Source of the DNA: Bermanella marisrubri
GTDB taxonomy: Bacteria; Pseudomonadota; Gammaproteobacteria; Pseudomonadales; Oceanobacteraceae
Direction of reading: 5' to 3'
DNA length: 64,000 nt
Assembly (NCBI RefSeq): GCF_012295615.1
Contig: NZ_CP051183.1
Span: 1,391,001-1,455,000 of the forward strand
Part shown: one piece after another, positions 30,030 to 39,516 of the stretch
Position numbering within the stretch: position 1 is the stretch's first letter
How the letters are laid out: the number at the start of each line of letters is the position of its first letter
Translations under genes and position numbers: made by a program
Notes under the pieces: model-generated
The model's database searches: none
Told to the model about the DNA's origin: nothing
The model's input: only the letters and a program-made list of their open reading frames with translations

Positions 30030-31231
30030 GCCAAAAACGTATTTTATTCTTAGGTGCTTCGGCACAACAGATTCCACCAATTAAATACGCACTAGATCAG
30101 GGACATTATGTTATTACCTGCGATTACTTACCGGGAAATCCAGGTCATCAACTTGCGCACGAATGGCATAATGTTTCTACAACTGATAAAGAGGCTGTAC
30201 TTTCGCTAGCTAGAGAACTAAAGATTGATGGTATCGTTGCCTATGCGTCTGATCCAGCAGCACCCACACAAGCCTACGTGGCTGAAAAAATGGAGTTGGT
30301 GGGGAATCCGTATGAATCTGTAGAAATATTGGCAAGAAAAGACTATTTTAGAGAGTTTCTTGTAAAGAATGGCTTCAATACACCACGTTCAGAATCTTTC
30401 TATGAACTGGATCAAGCAAAGAAATGGTTAGATACCATCGGTACCCCCGCTTTTATTAAACCAATTGACTCGTCTGGAAGTAAAGGTGTGACAAATATTA
30501 AGCACCGAAATGACTTAGAGAAAGCATTTAATTATGCACTTTCTTTTTCTCGTGAGAAAAAAGTAGTCGTGGAAGAAGCGATAGCTCGGAGTGGTTACCA
30601 AGTCGATAGTGATATTTTTATGAGCCGAGGCGAGATTGTATTTTGGATCTGGGGAGATCAGCATCAGGATATTTTATGTCACCCATATGCTCCTATTGCT
30701 ATCAGCTTTCCTTCTGTTTTATCAGCAGAAGCTCAAGTTAAGGCAAAGAATGAAGTTGAAGCAATTCTCAAGAAACTAGGCTTTATGTTTGGTGCTTTCA
30801 ATGTTGAGTTTGTCGTTGATGAAAAAGGCGATGTGTGGGTTATTGAGATTGGACCCAGAAACGGTGGCAATCTTATACCACAGGTAATAAAGTACGTTTC
30901 AAATGTTGACATGATTGCTGCAACTGTTGACGAATCCATCGGCAAGTCTTTTGACAAAAGCGTCAATAGAGAGCTAAACGGATACTGGTCAAGTTATATC
31001 GTACATGCGCGTGAGGATGGTATATTTAAAGAGCTTTATCTATCAGAAAGAGTCAAGCCATATATTGTCGAGCAGCATATCTATGCTAAGGCAGGTGATG
31101 AAGTAAGGCAATTTAGCGGCTCACAAGATACTCTAGGAATGATGATTCTCAAATATCCGTCTATGGAGACGATGTTAGATATGACCGATAATATGGAAAA
31201 TGATATTTTGGTTTTAACGGAAGAAAGATGA
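30026..31231 (+). CDS. ATP-grasp ligase (candidate amino-sugar acyl ligase)
   Basis: 401-aa ATP-grasp protein. It has an N-terminal Rossmann-like pre-grasp domain (RILFLGASAQQIPPIKYALD), FIKPIDSSGSKGV at residues 143-155 binding ATP, and EIGPRNGGN at 274-282 carrying the Mg ligands. It resembles PurK/CarB-type ligases that make acyl-phosphates and form C-N bonds. Because it is coupled by ATGA overlaps to a sugar aminotransferase and a GNAT, joining an amino acid or other acid to the new sugar amine is a reasonable inference. The substrate is not shown by the sequence. Confidence 0.75.
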   Translation: MSQKRILFLGASAQQIPPIKYALDQGHYVITCDYLPGNPGHQLAHEWHNVSTTDKEAVLSLARELKIDGIVAYASDPAAPTQAYVAEKMELVGNPYESVEILARKDYFREFLVKNGFNTPRSESFYELDQAKKWLDTIGTPAFIKPIDSSGSKGVTNIKHRNDLEKAFNYALSFSREKKVVVEEAIARSGYQVDSDIFMSRGEIVFWIWGDQHQDILCHPYAPIAISFPSVLSAEAQVKAKNEVEAILKKLGFMFGAFNVEFVVDEKGDVWVIEIGPRNGGNLIPQVIKYVSNVDMIAATVDESIGKSFDKSVNRELNGYWSSYIVHAREDGIFKELYLSERVKPYIVEQHIYAKAGDEVRQFSGSQDTLGMMILKYPSMETMLDMTDNMENDILVLTEER

Positions 31232-31641
31232 GTTATTCGGAAATAGAATCTTTAATTAAAGCTGAACAAATGCGTCAGAAAAAAAGCTTTATTGATACAG
31301 ATGATATAGATAAATATATATTTAAGATAAAAAGTAATGCCGAATTTATTACCCATTATACATCAGGCCAATGTGCAGGTTTTATAGCATTTTATTGTAA
31401 TGAACCAACAAAAAAAATAGCGTTTATTACTTTAGTTCTTCTGGCACCTGAGTTTAGGGGTAAAGGGCTAGCAAGTAATTTGATTAATTATGTGATTGAA
31501 CACTGCAAAAAAAATAAATTTGAAAAATGTAGTTTGGAAGTACGCAAGGATAATCTTTCTGCAATTAAACTTTATGAAAAACATGGGTTTAAAATTAAAC
31601 AAGACTGTGATGCTAAGCTATTAATGTCGATTAGCTTTTAA
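31228..31641 (+). CDS. GNAT-family N-acetyltransferase
   Basis: 137 aa with the acetyl-CoA loop PEFRGKGLASNL and the C-terminal SAIKLYEKHGF typical of GNATs. It overlaps the ATP-grasp gene by ATGA. Likely roles are acetylating the sugar amine or the amino acid added to it. The gene is AT-rich and RBS spacing is normal. A 50-bp gap separates it from the pyruvyltransferase. Confidence 0.82.
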   Translation: MSYSEIESLIKAEQMRQKKSFIDTDDIDKYIFKIKSNAEFITHYTSGQCAGFIAFYCNEPTKKIAFITLVLLAPEFRGKGLASNLINYVIEHCKKNKFEKCSLEVRKDNLSAIKLYEKHGFKIKQDCDAKLLMSISF

Positions 31642-31691
31642 GAAAATTCACTAATTTACAACATCGAATAAAACTACCTTGGATTACACTT

Positions 31692-32999
31692 ATGAATATT
31701 CTAATTATTGGCCAATGCTCCTTACACTGGGGAAGAATGGAATTCGGAAATATTGGGAATTACTATATCATTGAGCCGTTTATGAGGGAACTGCATAGGG
31801 TTTTTCCTAATGCCTCTATTAAAACAACAATGCAAATGTCAGAAAGGTTTTGTGAGGGTGAGAGAGTTACCTTATTGCCAATGAATTTATATTATGGTTG
31901 GACAGGGAATGATCTTGAGATTGCTCAAGAAGAGCTTAAGCTCGCCGAAGCCTACGCTGAATCTGGCTGTTTAAAGAAAGAAACCCCTTATATTCAAGAG
32001 GTCATGCAAGCAGATCTTGTGATTGACTTTAGTGGCGATATTTGGGGGGACAATGCGAACTTTCTTGGCGATGACCGTTTTTTGGTTGGCCTCATAAAAG
32101 ATAGAGTAGCTCAATTACTAGGCAAGAAAGTTGTAATGTTAGCGGGTTCACCAGGACCTTTTTCGAACAAAGATAACCTCCCATTTGCCCGAGAAGTTTT
32201 TAAGTGTTTTGACTTAATAACAAACCGAGAACCAATAAGCATTGATTTGCTCAAAAAAGATGGTTTTGACACTTCTAAAACTTTAAGTTTAGCTTGCCCG
32301 GCGTTCTTGTTTGATCGTGCTGAAGGTGCAGATGTTGATAAATTACTCAGTGAAGAGGGGTTACGCAATAAGGATAAGCCAATTGTTGGTTTTATTCTAT
32401 GTGGTTGGAACTTTGAAGTAGGTCCATTTGATAAAGAGAACAGAGATGATGAGGATTTCACCAAGTTTGCTGAGACCGTTGAATATCTTACGGAGGAGCT
32501 TGGGGTAAGGGTTTGCTTAATGTCTCATTCAAACGGATTTGATATACCGCCTGCACCCTTTAAATTAAAACATGGCCGAGATTACGTTATCACTAAGCAA
32601 TTAGAAAAAATACTAGATGAGCGTTCTATTTCTAAAGATTTCTTTACTTTAAATGGTGTATACGACACATGGACAACTAAAGCTATTATCAATGAGTTTG
32701 ACATGCTCGTTAGTGGCAGGGTACATGCAGCGGTATCTGGTTTATCACAATCAGTACCAACAGTTATAATTGATTATGGACACGAACCCAAAGCTCATAA
32801 GTTGGTTGGATTTGCCAAGGTCGCACAAGTTGAAGAGTATGTGGCTGATCCTTGTTCCCTTACGGATCTAAAAACCAAAGTTTTTAAATGTTACTCGCAG
32901 AGAGAGCAATATAAAGAGAGTCTAAATAAGCGTATACCGGTTGTAAAAAAACTAGCACGTCAAAACTTTGAGGTTCTGAAGAGTGTGCTTGATCAATAG
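31692..32999 (+). CDS. Polysaccharide pyruvyl transferase family protein
   Basis: 435 aa with the PS_pyruv_trans layout: an N-terminal glycine-rich start (IGQCSLHWGRMEFGNIGNYY), VIDFSGDIWGDN near 115, AGSPGPF near 150 and the C-terminal LVSGRVHAAVSGLSQSVPTV segment. These enzymes add pyruvate ketals from phosphoenolpyruvate to glycans. Its 3' end overlaps the flippase gene by 17 bases. Confidence 0.8.
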   Translation: MNILIIGQCSLHWGRMEFGNIGNYYIIEPFMRELHRVFPNASIKTTMQMSERFCEGERVTLLPMNLYYGWTGNDLEIAQEELKLAEAYAESGCLKKETPYIQEVMQADLVIDFSGDIWGDNANFLGDDRFLVGLIKDRVAQLLGKKVVMLAGSPGPFSNKDNLPFAREVFKCFDLITNREPISIDLLKKDGFDTSKTLSLACPAFLFDRAEGADVDKLLSEEGLRNKDKPIVGFILCGWNFEVGPFDKENRDDEDFTKFAETVEYLTEELGVRVCLMSHSNGFDIPPAPFKLKHGRDYVITKQLEKILDERSISKDFFTLNGVYDTWTTKAIINEFDMLVSGRVHAAVSGLSQSVPTVIIDYGHEPKAHKLVGFAKVAQVEEYVADPCSLTDLKTKVFKCYSQREQYKESLNKRIPVVKKLARQNFEVLKSVLDQ

Positions 33000-34506
33000 C
33001 AATTCGTTAAGAAAAAATACATTGGCGAATTATATTGGTCAAGCCTACATGATGCTAATCGGCATCGTAGTAACACCATTATACCTACAGCACTTAGGTG
33101 CTGAAGCCTATGGTTTAGTAGGCTTTTTTGCATTAATGCAAGCTTGGATGAATCTGTTGGATATGGGGTTGGGCCCAACGCTAGGTCGTCAAGCCGCTTA
33201 TGCAAGAGGTCAAGTAGAAGGCTTTGAGACTTTTAAGCGCTTATTAAAAAGTTTTGAAGTGATTTTCTTTGTCTTGGCGGTAATTATAGTATTCGCCATT
33301 TATATTCTTAGTGACTGGATTGCAATTAGCTGGATTAAGTCAGAAAGCATTGCCATAGAGACGCTTGTATATTGTGTTGTATTAATGGGAGTAATGATTG
33401 GTTTAAGATGGTTTTCAGGTTTGTATCGCAGTGGGATTAATGGACTAGAAGATCAAGTTTGGCTAAATGTAGCTAATATAATATTAACGTCGCTAAAGTT
33501 TCTTGGAGCTCTATGTTTACTAGCGTTCATCAGTCAGGATATTAGACACTTTTTTGAATATCAAGTTCTTATTGGTTTAATAGAGTTAGCAGCTTTTTCA
33601 ATACGCTTTTACAGTATCCTACCAGTGACAAAAACAAGAACGCCTTTAGTCGCTTTCTATTGGTCAGTTGTCAAAGACGTTGCGCCTTTTGCAGTGGGCA
33701 TTGCTTACACTGCAGGTACATGGGTACTTATCACACAAACAGATAAGTTAATTTTATCGGGTGTTCTGTCGTTGGCTGAGTTTGGGTACTTTAGCATGAT
33801 TTCTTTGGTAGCAGGGGGTATAGTTATGCTCTCGGGCCCTATATCACAGGCAATAATGCCACGGCTAACAATGTTATATTCTCAAGATAATAAGAATGAA
33901 CTATTAAGCCTCTATAGTGATGCTAGCCAATTAGTTACTGTTACTTCTTTGTCTGTATCACTAATGATTGGTTTGTACGCTGAACCTCTCATTTACGCGT
34001 GGGCTGGTGATAGAGAGGCTGCTGAGTGGGGTGCAGGTGTACTGATATGGTTTGCTCTTGGCAATGGTGTATTGGCTATTGCTGCGTTTCAATACTATCT
34101 CCAAAGTGCATTTGGTCAATTAAGGCTTCATGTGATTGGTTCAACATTATCCGCAATAATACAGGTACCGTTAATATTTTATGCTGCAACGAACTATGGG
34201 GCACAAGGAGCGGGTATAACGTGGTTTGCATTTAGGACTATTTGGTTTTTGTGCTGGACACCAGTCGTACACAGGCAATTCATTCCAGGCTTTCATTTGA
34301 GGTGGATGCTTAAGGGAATATTGCCAATAGCTATTGTTACAATGTGTGTAGCTTTAGCTATGCACTTCTTGATAACTTTAGACTTAAACCAGAATAGATT
34401 GGATTTGTTCGCTAAATTGATAAGCCTTGGTTTGCTACTTTTATCAGTGTCTGCTTTGAGTTCATCAGCAATACGACAAAGAATTTTCAGACTATTAAAG
34501 AATTAA
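32983..34506 (+). CDS. wzx: Wzx-type lipid-linked oligosaccharide flippase
   Basis: 507-aa polytopic membrane protein of the MATE-like polysaccharide transporter family, with about 12-14 hydrophobic segments. The N-terminal LANYIGQAYMMLIGIVVTPLYL and GLVGFF pattern matches Wzx. It would move undecaprenyl-linked repeat units to the periplasm. The start is GTG 32983, with GAGG about 9 bases upstream, inside the end of the pyruvyltransferase gene. Confidence 0.85.
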   Translation: MCLINSNSLRKNTLANYIGQAYMMLIGIVVTPLYLQHLGAEAYGLVGFFALMQAWMNLLDMGLGPTLGRQAAYARGQVEGFETFKRLLKSFEVIFFVLAVIIVFAIYILSDWIAISWIKSESIAIETLVYCVVLMGVMIGLRWFSGLYRSGINGLEDQVWLNVANIILTSLKFLGALCLLAFISQDIRHFFEYQVLIGLIELAAFSIRFYSILPVTKTRTPLVAFYWSVVKDVAPFAVGIAYTAGTWVLITQTDKLILSGVLSLAEFGYFSMISLVAGGIVMLSGPISQAIMPRLTMLYSQDNKNELLSLYSDASQLVTVTSLSVSLMIGLYAEPLIYAWAGDREAAEWGAGVLIWFALGNGVLAIAAFQYYLQSAFGQLRLHVIGSTLSAIIQVPLIFYAATNYGAQGAGITWFAFRTIWFLCWTPVVHRQFIPGFHLRWMLKGILPIAIVTMCVALAMHFLITLDLNQNRLDLFAKLISLGLLLLSVSALSSSAIRQRIFRLLKN

Positions 34507-34507
34507 T

Positions 34508-35548
34508 ATGAGAGATTTACGAACCGAAGAAGAAATTATTTCCAACTGGAAAAATGGTATTGATAAGCCTGTAGTGAGTGTTTGTTGTCTTACTTTTAAT
34601 CATGAACCCTATATAGAAGATGCGTTAGAAGGTTTTTTGATTCAGGAAACCGATTTTCCTTTTGAAATATTAATTCACGACGATGCTTCTGAGGATAATA
34701 CGGCGAATATTGTTCGAAGGTATCAAGCAAGATATCCAAATATCATTAAGCCCATATATCAAACTGAAAATAAGTACTCAAAAGGAATTAAGATTAATTT
34801 AGTATATAACTTTTCTCGAGCTAAAGGGGAGTATATTGCTTTATGTGAAGGTGATGATTTCTGGGTCGCTAGTGATAAGCTAAAAGAACAAATTACGCTT
34901 ATGAAGCAATACCCACATATCAATATTTCATTTCATCCTGTCTATCAAGTTGAAGGTTTTGAATTTAGTAAGGCTAAGACTTTATGCGATTATAGTGACG
35001 TTATAAGGCAATATAGTCCAGAAGAAGTTATTTTGGGCGGAGGAATATTTATGCCCACAAATAGTCTAATGGTTAAAACAGCTATTCTAAAGAATCTACC
35101 TGAGTGGTTTTCTACGCATGCGCCGGTTGGCGATATGTATATACAAATGATTGCTTCATTGGGAGGTGGGGCAATATACATGCCTCAAAAGAATGGAGCT
35201 TATAGAACCAATATTCCTGGGTCTTGGTCCTCTATGCATATAAAAATGGAATGTCAAAAAATCGAAGAATATGCCAATAATCACATATACTGTTTCACTG
35301 CTTTTGGTGCTGAAAATGTTAAATTTAAAAATGAAATTTTGCGAGCTCTAGCATTTGAGCTGGTGAGTTGCGCATGGAATTCAATGAAAAATAATTGTGA
35401 TGAACTTGCTAAATCGTTGGTTGAAAAATCAACTTCATATAGTGAGTGTAAGTATATTAATTTTAATCAAGCAGTATTGGTGATTTTTAAGAGAAATTTT
35501 AAAATTTTGAGATTTTTATTAAAGCTAAAAAATAGAATTATAGCTTAG
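34508..35548 (+). CDS. Glycosyltransferase family 2
   Basis: 346-aa GT-A enzyme. It has VSVCCLTFNHEPYIEDAL at the start, ILIHDDASEDNT near 53 and the metal-binding EGDDFW (DxD type) near 118. Cytoplasmic, acting on the lipid-linked repeat unit. It begins 1 base after wzx. Donor and linkage are unknown. Confidence 0.88.
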   Translation: MRDLRTEEEIISNWKNGIDKPVVSVCCLTFNHEPYIEDALEGFLIQETDFPFEILIHDDASEDNTANIVRRYQARYPNIIKPIYQTENKYSKGIKINLVYNFSRAKGEYIALCEGDDFWVASDKLKEQITLMKQYPHINISFHPVYQVEGFEFSKAKTLCDYSDVIRQYSPEEVILGGGIFMPTNSLMVKTAILKNLPEWFSTHAPVGDMYIQMIASLGGGAIYMPQKNGAYRTNIPGSWSSMHIKMECQKIEEYANNHIYCFTAFGAENVKFKNEILRALAFELVSCAWNSMKNNCDELAKSLVEKSTSYSECKYINFNQAVLVIFKRNFKILRFLLKLKNRIIA

Positions 35549-35686
35549 TGTCGTTTAGAAGAGAATTTTACGTAATTTATTGGTCAAGTAGAGCGGTTAG
35601 GGAAGTTATTTAGAATGCTAGAAAATGTAAAAATAATGCCGTTAGAATTTAGCCCATTCCTCGGTTTTATTAAATTTAAATAAACT

Positions 35687-36796
35687 ATGAAAGTAATTCT
35701 GTTTTCACACGAGTTTCCTCCTTATATTGGCGGTGTCGGTCGTATAGGTTACGATCTTCTTCAGCTTTATACACGGACTGTAGGTGTAGAAGCCTCACTC
35801 GTCACGCGCTCCAAACCAACCCCGAAGTTGATTAATAGAGTTAAAGTAAATCGGGTTTTTACACTACCAAAGATCTGGTTTCTCAATTATGCATTGTTTT
35901 ACTTTTTTAATCGGCGCCTTTTTCGCGAAGCCGATGTGATCTACTTAAATGAAGCAGCCCCCACCATTGCAGCTGGTATGTTTTTTTCGAAATCAGATTT
36001 ATCAAAGTGTGTAATTATTGCTCATGGGCTTGAAGTAGAAGGTGTGATCAATAGTAAGCAATTAGTTCACAGGGTACTTGGTTTATCTAGATTTTATAAA
36101 AGAGCCGTTCGTATTAGCAAAAAGGTTGTCGCGTTAAGCGAAGCTATGAGAGCTAAAATGTGTCGTGCATTGCCTTCAGACTATAGAAGATTTATTGATG
36201 TAGCATACCTTGGGATTGATCCAGAGATCTTTCATTACAAGCCCACGCTAGAACGAGATCAAAGGTTTCAGAGTGTTGTGGAATCAAAAGTAATTGGTAC
36301 TTGTAGTAGGTTGATTTGGCAGAAGGGTTACAAAGAAATGGCGGATACATTTGCCATGGCTCATAAGAAAGATTCAAGTCTTTTATGGTATATTGCAGGA
36401 GATGGAGAAGATGCCTTAGATATTAAAGACTATATCAAATTTCTTGGACTAGAAAACTCTGTGACTTTTTTAGGTGCGTTTGACTACACAGAGTTGAGTT
36501 CGTTTTATTCGTTTATTGATATCTTTATGTTGTTATCTAATTACGATGAGGTCTTTCCTTTGGTTTATCTTGAAGCTCAGGCGTGCGGAGCGCGATCTAT
36601 TGGAAGGAATAAAGGAGGAACAGTAGAAGTCGTTGATTTAAATACCGGTTGCTTGGTTGATGATAATATTGATGCTGCTTCGTTCATACTGTCTTGTCCT
36701 AAAAATTTTGACAGGAAAAAAGTAATAGAGTTCACAGAAAACTTTATAATCAGGGAGAATTTTAAGAAATGGAGGGATATTTGTGAGGGTCTCTAA
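35687..36796 (+). CDS. Glycosyltransferase family 4
   Basis: 369-aa GT-B enzyme. The N-terminal SHEFPPYIGGVGRIGYDL acceptor-side loop and C-terminal NYDEVFPLVYLEAQACG (E-x7-E) identify GT4. A 138-bp AT-rich gap without features precedes it, and it overlaps the polymerase gene by 14 bases. Confidence 0.88.
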   Translation: MKVILFSHEFPPYIGGVGRIGYDLLQLYTRTVGVEASLVTRSKPTPKLINRVKVNRVFTLPKIWFLNYALFYFFNRRLFREADVIYLNEAAPTIAAGMFFSKSDLSKCVIIAHGLEVEGVINSKQLVHRVLGLSRFYKRAVRISKKVVALSEAMRAKMCRALPSDYRRFIDVAYLGIDPEIFHYKPTLERDQRFQSVVESKVIGTCSRLIWQKGYKEMADTFAMAHKKDSSLLWYIAGDGEDALDIKDYIKFLGLENSVTFLGAFDYTELSSFYSFIDIFMLLSNYDEVFPLVYLEAQACGARSIGRNKGGTVEVVDLNTGCLVDDNIDAASFILSCPKNFDRKKVIEFTENFIIRENFKKWRDICEGL

Positions 36797-38033
36797 TTTT
36801 GGATTGATGCTTTTAATAGCGTTGATGATTGGAGGCCTATATGTGCATAGCATTTCATTTTTTCTAGGTATAAAGTTTCATCACCTCGCAATAGTGTTTG
36901 CTTTTCTCATTCTTTGTTTTGGGTACTATTCGTTCAAAATGTGGGAATACAATCTTATATTGTTAATATCAAAGTTCTATATTCTACTAATAGTATTGGC
37001 CTTGGTGTCGTCGTGCACATCGGTTTTTGGGATTCAAAGTGTAAAGTACACCGCCTACTTGCTCATTATTTTTGCATTTTCGTTGGTGTTCGTTTCAAAT
37101 ATTCCTCTATTTTTAAGGCACCCTAATATTGTCCTGTTTATTCATGCTCTACTTTTCTCCTTATCAATTCTCATCTATTTAGGAATCACCCATTATTACA
37201 AAGGCTCCGACTTTTATCATTTATTTCATAGCTTAGAATCTCGAGTAGATGTTGCTAATACTTGGTATTCATTTGTATTTCCGGAGTACGGTGGATCTAT
37301 TTTAAGGTTCAACGGATATAACTTAGATCCCAATGTCTGGGGCGTTTATGCTCTCTTCGCATTTTGGTTTCTTGTCGTTTTAGTATGCATAGCTAGGGAA
37401 GAAGGGTATCTCTATTCGAAAAAGCTATTTTTGTTTACGATGGTTTTGTCAGTTATTAGCTTGGTTTTAACATTTTCTCGTGGCACTTATGTGGCTTTCT
37501 TTTTGTCTTTGTTCGTGTATTTTTCTTTAACTCCTAGTTGGATAAAGAAGTTTAAATTCATTTTTTTCTCTTTTGTTTTTGTGAGTTTCATTATGTTTTT
37601 ATATGTGAATGAGGCTACTGTTAAAGATTTTGTTGACTTGAAATTATTTGGAGAGGACGTTGGCGATAACCCGCGTATACTTAAATGGTCTTTTTACCTT
37701 GATCGTATTTGGTCCTCAGATTTGCATGAGTTTTTATTTGGAGTTGGTTTAATAGATTTATTTGATTGGTTTAAAGGTACTACAATGCATAATACTTATT
37801 TGCAGATTTTTTTGTCGTTTGGCTTAATCGGATTTTTTATATTTCTTCTTGTTTTTTTTCTTGCAGTTTTAGGCTGTATACGATCCACCAGTAAAGAGCT
37901 TTTATCCATTAATTTTGCTATGCTTTCTGCAATATCTGCTTCTGTATTTTTTGTGGATATGATGTATTCGCCTGTACTATGGATCGGATTAGCTTTTCCC
38001 ACTATGGCAAGTACGGTCCTTAAAGAGAGTTAG
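36783..38033 (+). CDS. wzy: O-antigen polymerase Wzy-like membrane protein
   Basis: 416 aa with about 10-12 predicted transmembrane segments. A periplasmic loop carries RFNGYNLDPNVWG near residue 177, and LVLTFSRGTY near 222 is typical of the Wzy_C/O-antigen ligase superfamily. Its place among wzx and glycosyltransferases favours polymerase over ligase; a separate WaaL-like gene lies beyond the tRNA. The start is GTG 36783, inside the preceding gene. Confidence 0.75.
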   Translation: MRVSNFGLMLLIALMIGGLYVHSISFFLGIKFHHLAIVFAFLILCFGYYSFKMWEYNLILLISKFYILLIVLALVSSCTSVFGIQSVKYTAYLLIIFAFSLVFVSNIPLFLRHPNIVLFIHALLFSLSILIYLGITHYYKGSDFYHLFHSLESRVDVANTWYSFVFPEYGGSILRFNGYNLDPNVWGVYALFAFWFLVVLVCIAREEGYLYSKKLFLFTMVLSVISLVLTFSRGTYVAFFLSLFVYFSLTPSWIKKFKFIFFSFVFVSFIMFLYVNEATVKDFVDLKLFGEDVGDNPRILKWSFYLDRIWSSDLHEFLFGVGLIDLFDWFKGTTMHNTYLQIFLSFGLIGFFIFLLVFFLAVLGCIRSTSKELLSINFAMLSAISASVFFVDMMYSPVLWIGLAFPTMASTVLKES

Positions 38034-38034
38034 T

Positions 38035-38655
38035 ATGAGCATCTTTGATATCTGTGGAACTTTGTATTCTTGTAATACAACCTTTGAATTTTGTAAATGG
38101 CGCGAGCGAAGGTTAGTTTATCGGTCTTTGTTGTGGCTAACCAAAACCTTACCTTTAAAAGCAGGTAATCGGCTGATTGAAAAATTTTTTGCAATAGACC
38201 TAATTCGCGTTTTGCACTTGCGTACTCTAAAGGGTTGCTCTGAGTCGGAGATTGAAATCTCAGCTAGAAGGTTTGTGAAAGAAGTGTTAGCCGACTTCAA
38301 GGTGTTGCCAGTACACCAGATTCTTGAAAGCAAGGATCTGAGCAGTGTTGTTTTAGTTTCGGCAACTATTGAACCTGTTGCAAAAGCTATAGCTGAATAT
38401 CTTGGCGTGCCTTCATACTTGGCATCGACGTTATGCATCAAAAAGGGCAGGTACGATGGAGAAATCAAAAACGATCTTTTAGGTAATAAACATAGCTTGT
38501 TTAAAGGCGTTGATATTGATTTGGTGGTTACTGATAATAAGAGTGATTATTTGTTGTGCAAGCAGGCCCGTGAAGTCGTTATTGTATCCAAGAGAGCGAA
38601 TATGCAATATTGGAAAGAGAAATCTTTAACTAACCTTTCTTTAATAGAGGTTTAG
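38035..38655 (+). CDS. HAD-superfamily (subfamily IB-like) protein with altered motif I
   Basis: 206 aa. Motif I is FDICGT: Asp5 is kept but the usual second Asp is Cys7. Motif II is VSAT (109-111), a lysine lies near 152 and motif IV is TDNKSD (167, 171). It is therefore a HAD phosphatase fold with a changed general acid. It starts 1 base after wzy and is 3 bases from a UbiA-like gene. Fused or paired HAD-UbiA proteins act on polyprenyl-phosphate sugars, so removal of a phosphate from a lipid-linked pentose-phosphate is a possible role; this is inference. Confidence 0.65.
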   Translation: MSIFDICGTLYSCNTTFEFCKWRERRLVYRSLLWLTKTLPLKAGNRLIEKFFAIDLIRVLHLRTLKGCSESEIEISARRFVKEVLADFKVLPVHQILESKDLSSVVLVSATIEPVAKAIAEYLGVPSYLASTLCIKKGRYDGEIKNDLLGNKHSLFKGVDIDLVVTDNKSDYLLCKQAREVVIVSKRANMQYWKEKSLTNLSLIEV

Positions 38656-38658
38656 CGT

Positions 38659-39501
38659 GTGCCTTATTATACTGTCATACCGTACGCTTATTTTTTGAAA
38701 ACACGATTGATAGGTCGCTTTCAGCGGCTCTCATGGTGCTTTATATATTTTGTACCTAGTATTCTTTTATTTTTCACATTCCAAGAGAGTTTATCCTATG
38801 CTGGTGTATTCAATTGTGTACTTGGAATTTTGATTATTAACTACATTTATGAGAACGGCTATCTTCAAAACGATGTAAAAACAGTTCAGAATGAGGCAAA
38901 TCCAACAATGAGATTGGAACTTGCCACTTTAAAAAAACTTAATTTGTATTGGGGTAGGTTGATATCGTTAAGAGTTTTTATTTTAGCCGCGTTACTTGGG
39001 TTGTATTATCTAATTGATTTGGATCTATTCAAAACGCTGTACCTTGTATTTGTTTCAATGGTCTTGCAGGCGTTGTATTTGGTTTATAATTCGTGTCGAG
39101 GCCGTATTAACTTATTTTTAATACTGCCTCTTAGCTATATTAGGTTTTATGGCTTTATATTACCTTTTGTTCCTGTGCGAGAAAGCTTCGAGTTTTTGTG
39201 TTTCACTATTATTTTATATCCACTCTCCAAAACACTTGAATTTTCAAAACAAGAAAAGTTTAGTCTGGATTTATTGTCTAAGGCTGTTGGTAATGTTGAT
39301 GTTTTCAGAATTAAATACTATTTCTTTGTCGTCCTTTTACTCTTGATTTTCGTATTGGTTGGTGCCAACGGTAATCGGATTTATGCAGTGATTGCTTTCT
39401 ATTACTTAGTTTATCGTACTATGGGCTTTTTACTGATCACTCGTAAGCAATCTATTCTTCGAGAGTTTGAAACCTTATCAAAATCTGATTATCGTAAGTA
39501 A
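38659..39501 (+). CDS. UbiA-like polytopic membrane protein
   Basis: 280 aa, about 7-8 hydrophobic segments. The segment ENGYLQNDVKTVQNEANPT (from residue 65) aligns with the NDxxDxxxD region of UbiA prenyltransferases, especially polyprenyl-phosphate phosphoribosyltransferases, but positions normally Asp are Thr75 and Glu79. Function is uncertain: a divergent prenyltransferase, or a related family of unknown activity found in glycan clusters. The start is GTG 38659. It probably works with the HAD protein encoded just before it. Confidence 0.5.
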   Translation: MPYYTVIPYAYFLKTRLIGRFQRLSWCFIYFVPSILLFFTFQESLSYAGVFNCVLGILIINYIYENGYLQNDVKTVQNEANPTMRLELATLKKLNLYWGRLISLRVFILAALLGLYYLIDLDLFKTLYLVFVSMVLQALYLVYNSCRGRINLFLILPLSYIRFYGFILPFVPVRESFEFLCFTIILYPLSKTLEFSKQEKFSLDLLSKAVGNVDVFRIKYYFFVVLLLLIFVLVGANGNRIYAVIAFYYLVYRTMGFLLITRKQSILREFETLSKSDYRK

Positions 39502-39516
39502 TAAGGTGTATTTGCA

